NCBI GenBank assembly: GCA_034620365.1
Contig: JAQGEQ010000270.1
Location: 744,001-808,000 of the forward strand
DNA length: 64,000 bases
Origin: Pegea sp. RAD2-039
Lineage: Eukaryota > Chordata > Thaliacea > Salpida > Salpidae
Direction: 5' to 3'
Under the pieces are notes generated by a model. That model worked only from the letters and a program-made list of their open reading frames with translations. It had not been told where the DNA came from and did not search any database. The position numbers were made by a program, and so were the translations under genes. Of this stretch, positions 61,101 to 64,000 are shown piece by piece. The stretch's first letter is position 1. Each line of letters begins with the position of its first letter.

Positions 61101-64000
61101 TTTACAGTAAATATAACTTCAAAATACTTCAAACTTTCCCAATTGTAACTAAATTGTAGCAGTAAAATAAGAACACATAGAATAGGATAGTTTATTTTCC
61201 TCAAACGTGATTTTCTATCTAGTAATCTAGGGTGTTTAAAAGTCGACTGTTTCTCAAAGTAAAATTTTATCCTTATGATAACCCCCCAAGCAAAAATATT
61301 TTAAAGTAAATCAAAAACTCTTCAAAAATGTTTAGTTAAAAATAGTTTATTATATTCTATTACATTCAATTAGATAAGAAAAATACATTTTATTACGCTG
61401 ATTATAAAGTTTTCAAAATCAAGAAATTTGTTGTTACTACTTCGTTGTCATTTAAATTACTTCATAAAACTGTTTTGTATAGTTTAATAATTAAGCCACT
61501 CATAAATTCATATTTAACTCTCTATTTAATGTACTACTATTTTCACAAATTAACCAGTTTATAATAAATATTTTTAGCGCGAAACTTGCCCTTATTTGGT
61601 AATTAAAACTTGGGAACATATCAATAATTAATAGAAATAAAATTAAAAAATAAACTTAAAGTATCTAAGCTGAAAAATGTTTTGTAGTGAATAAACAAAA
61701 GTTTATTTAGAAAGCCTTCAAGCTTAATGTAGATAATTAATTTTAATCACTTCAGACAAAATAAGATAATAATTGCTTTATTCTAAGCTTTCACTAAAAT
61801 AGCAGAAGAAAAGAAACTTCTAAAAGATTTTAGCAAACATTTTTCAGTCATGAATCATTTATTTTATATAATTAATATTATTACTATTTACGCATGTAAG
61901 ATTCTGAGCTAGCAACACAATATGATTTAAACAAATAGTATTATAAAATAAACCATTTTGTTGATATACTGCATTGCGCATAATTCATACTTGAGACTAA
62001 AATAGAAAATTTTTACGCAAATAATAAAGGCTAAATTGACAAATCATTTTTGTTAATATTAACACATATGGTGAAAGTAAATATTGTGTTAACAATCGAT
62101 AAAATTTTGCTTTATTATAAGTTAGGCTGCAAATAAATAAAGTTTAAATAACTAAAAGGTCTTTTGCCAAAGAAAAATAATCCTTAAGCTAATAGAAGAA
62201 GCTCTTATAGAAATAAAAAAAGTTATCAAATACTGAACTTATAATTTTGAACAAACATAATGAATAAAATTAGTTCTTAATAAAAACTTACTCTCATAAA
62301 ATATAAAATTGTAACTCTATGTCATTAACAAGCTCTAATTTACTTAAAAAAGATAATTTATTATTTCTTTTTAAGATTAGAAATTTATAAACTATTTATG
62401 GAGGTGTGGAGAAAAGTTAAAACCTTTAAATTTAAAAGATAACATCCGCATTTATATATATAAAATAAAAAAAATAAAATAAAAAATAAAATATTTTTTG
62501 TAAATTCTAACATTCTGTTTCGGGTATTTTACGTTCAGTAGCAATTTATTTTATTTTTTGTTTCAATAAATGCGAAGGAGGGTACCTGAAAAAAGCACCT
62601 CTCGCTAACACACATTCTCACGAATAACATCTATTTAGCTCAAAATATAGAAAGTAAAAGATGCAACACATGGTATTTCGATATCACTCAAAGCATATAA
62701 CAGTGAACAATTACATAGAATGTTAATAATATAAAAAGAGAAAAAAAAATCACAGTTTAGAAATCTGATATTTTATATAAAATATGATATACAAATACTT
62801 ATCAAAAGTTTAAAAGACATTATAAAGATTGGTAAATAATTATTATTTTGGTTTTCTTACAAAATTTACTCAACCTTATAAACAGATTTAAAATTACAAA
62901 AGATAATGCTGATTTTTTTGAGGTTTAGTTTTTACATTTATACTTTCATCTTTTTTTTCTTTCTATATTTTACTGACTCACAAAGTTGTTAATAACCTAA
63001 ACTAATTTATATGAAACCATAATTATCTATGTGCAAGAAATTATCTAAATATCCAAATCGATTTTTCAATAATTTATCTCATGCAATTTTGCTTGCATTG
63101 AAATTGTTTACACTTTTAAATAACAGTTTTAGTTAGAATTTTGTGATTTTTGATTATCTGTTAGTTAAATTACAAGAGACAATAATTATAATACATAAAT
63201 TTAAAATTAACAGATTAGCAAGTTCACAAGAACTTAACTCAAAGGTATCAAAAATTTTCAAAAATATCTTTTATATAAGAATAAAAAATTTATCAGTTTT
63301 TTTAATCTCAATCAAAGCATAACATTTTAAGTTTTACCTCAAACATATCTAAACAGTTAATTTACCTAAGATTATTATAAAATACATCAAGAACCTTTTC
63401 TATAAAATTTCTATACAGCTAAAATTTCATAAAGAATAAAAAATATATAGATTAAAGAGCTTTCACAGCTAGGTAACTAAGCTTAAAATCCGTTTTATGA
63501 AAAATAGTGTCACAAAAGCAGAGATGAATATAGTATATATTGAATATATATTTATACATTAAAGAATCTTTTCATTTTATGTAAAAGATGAACTCAAAAA
63601 ATACCACTAGCGCTTTTAGGTACAGCTTGTGTAATTGTCATAAGACATTATTCAGCTTTCATTTTTAATCTTTGACATCAGTTTTTACATTAGTTGGCAA
63701 AACTAACATTCAATACTTCATTTACTTTATGATGGTTCATTAGATAAGCACTTCACTGAAATCTGTAAATGAAGCTCTCTGAGAAAAGATTTCTGACTTG
63801 ACCAAACTCAGAAAAATGATGCCTACAAATAGTTCAAAAAGTTTCTCTTTTGTAGATCCTTGTTCAAGACAAAGTCAAGTTATTTATTTCTAAAAGCAAT
63901 ACTTGTAATTCTTACTAAAATTATTCTTATTCGATTCAAAATAGTGATAATTTAAAACTGCCAATTGGCTTGATTAAAGATAAATATTTTGACTTGTCAT
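58160..64000. other. AT-rich region upstream of CACHD1, no gene seen
   Basis: The CACHD1 promoter is expected in the first kilobase; an ATGTAG acceptor-like site lies only 4 nt before its ATG, so the first transcribed exon may be further upstream. No frame between 58.2 and 64 kb looks coding: they are dominated by Ile, Lys, Asn, Phe and Leu. The only structured feature is repeat copy 3 at 62,556-62,765. Confidence 0.55.
62556..62765 (-). repeat. Dispersed hairpin-ended repeat, copy 3
   Basis: Read on the minus strand: CTAAACTGTGA, a T-run, TATTATTAACATTCTATGTAAT, about 90 bp of diverged sequence, then GTGAGAATGTGTGTTAGCGA, GAGGTGCTTTTTTCAGGTAC and CCTCCTTCGCATTTATTG followed by an A-rich (AAAATAAAATAAA) tail. 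It matches copy 1 over its whole length. The 3' hairpin (GCGA-GAGGTGC / GTACCCTC-TCGC) keeps pairing by paired changes relative to copy 2. Confidence 0.7.

Noticed and set aside
1-64000. CRISPR arrays, integrated viral genomes, rRNA genes
   Set aside because: No direct-repeat/spacer arrays, no capsid, envelope or polymerase frames and no rRNA signature are visible; the tandem arrays found are ordinary minisatellites.

Overview
The window is nuclear DNA from an animal, probably a bilaterian: intron-rich genes, a eukaryotic tRNA-Val, an achaete-scute type bHLH gene, a centriole gene, and several motifs resembling CTCF sites. I cannot name the species. Base composition is uneven. The first ~7.5 kb and ~15.2-19.5 kb are richer in GC; almost everything else is very AT-rich.

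Layout, left to right. 1-8,662 (-): almost the whole of CEP135 (24 exons assembled, 1,134 codons, the last few residues lie off the left edge). It has sixteen introns of only 47-66 nt and two introns taken over by minisatellites. 13,994-14,066 (-): tRNA-Val(AAC). 14,378-15,154 (+): a divergent intronless 14-3-3 gene. 17,323-18,127 (+): a two-exon achaete-scute-like bHLH gene behind an E-box cluster. 25,405-29,722 (+): an eight-exon protein with two RWD-like halves and a C-terminal RING. 32,583-35,804 (+): a six-exon beta-1,3-glycosyltransferase (GT31). 38,374-39,315 (+): an intronless hnRNP A/B protein, followed 272 bp later by 39,588-41,164 (+) RNASEH2A in six exons. 42,586-44,400 and 46,065-47,519 (+): two five-exon paralogues of an unrecognised multipass membrane protein that share a perfectly identical 163-bp block. 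48,284-58,159 (-): CACHD1 in 27 exons (1,306 codons). 58,160-64,000 has no gene I can support.

The genes do not form one pathway. The main points of interest lie in genome organisation: a recent gene-conversion tract between the membrane-protein paralogues, TGACGTCA octamers packed into CEP135 introns, CTCF-like motifs filling tiny introns, minisatellites starting a few bases inside a 5' splice site, probable splice acceptors just upstream of many start codons (compatible with spliced-leader trans-splicing), and a small dispersed repeat ending in a hairpin. Exon coordinates were worked out by hand from splice signals and reading-frame continuity; every join listed keeps frame.
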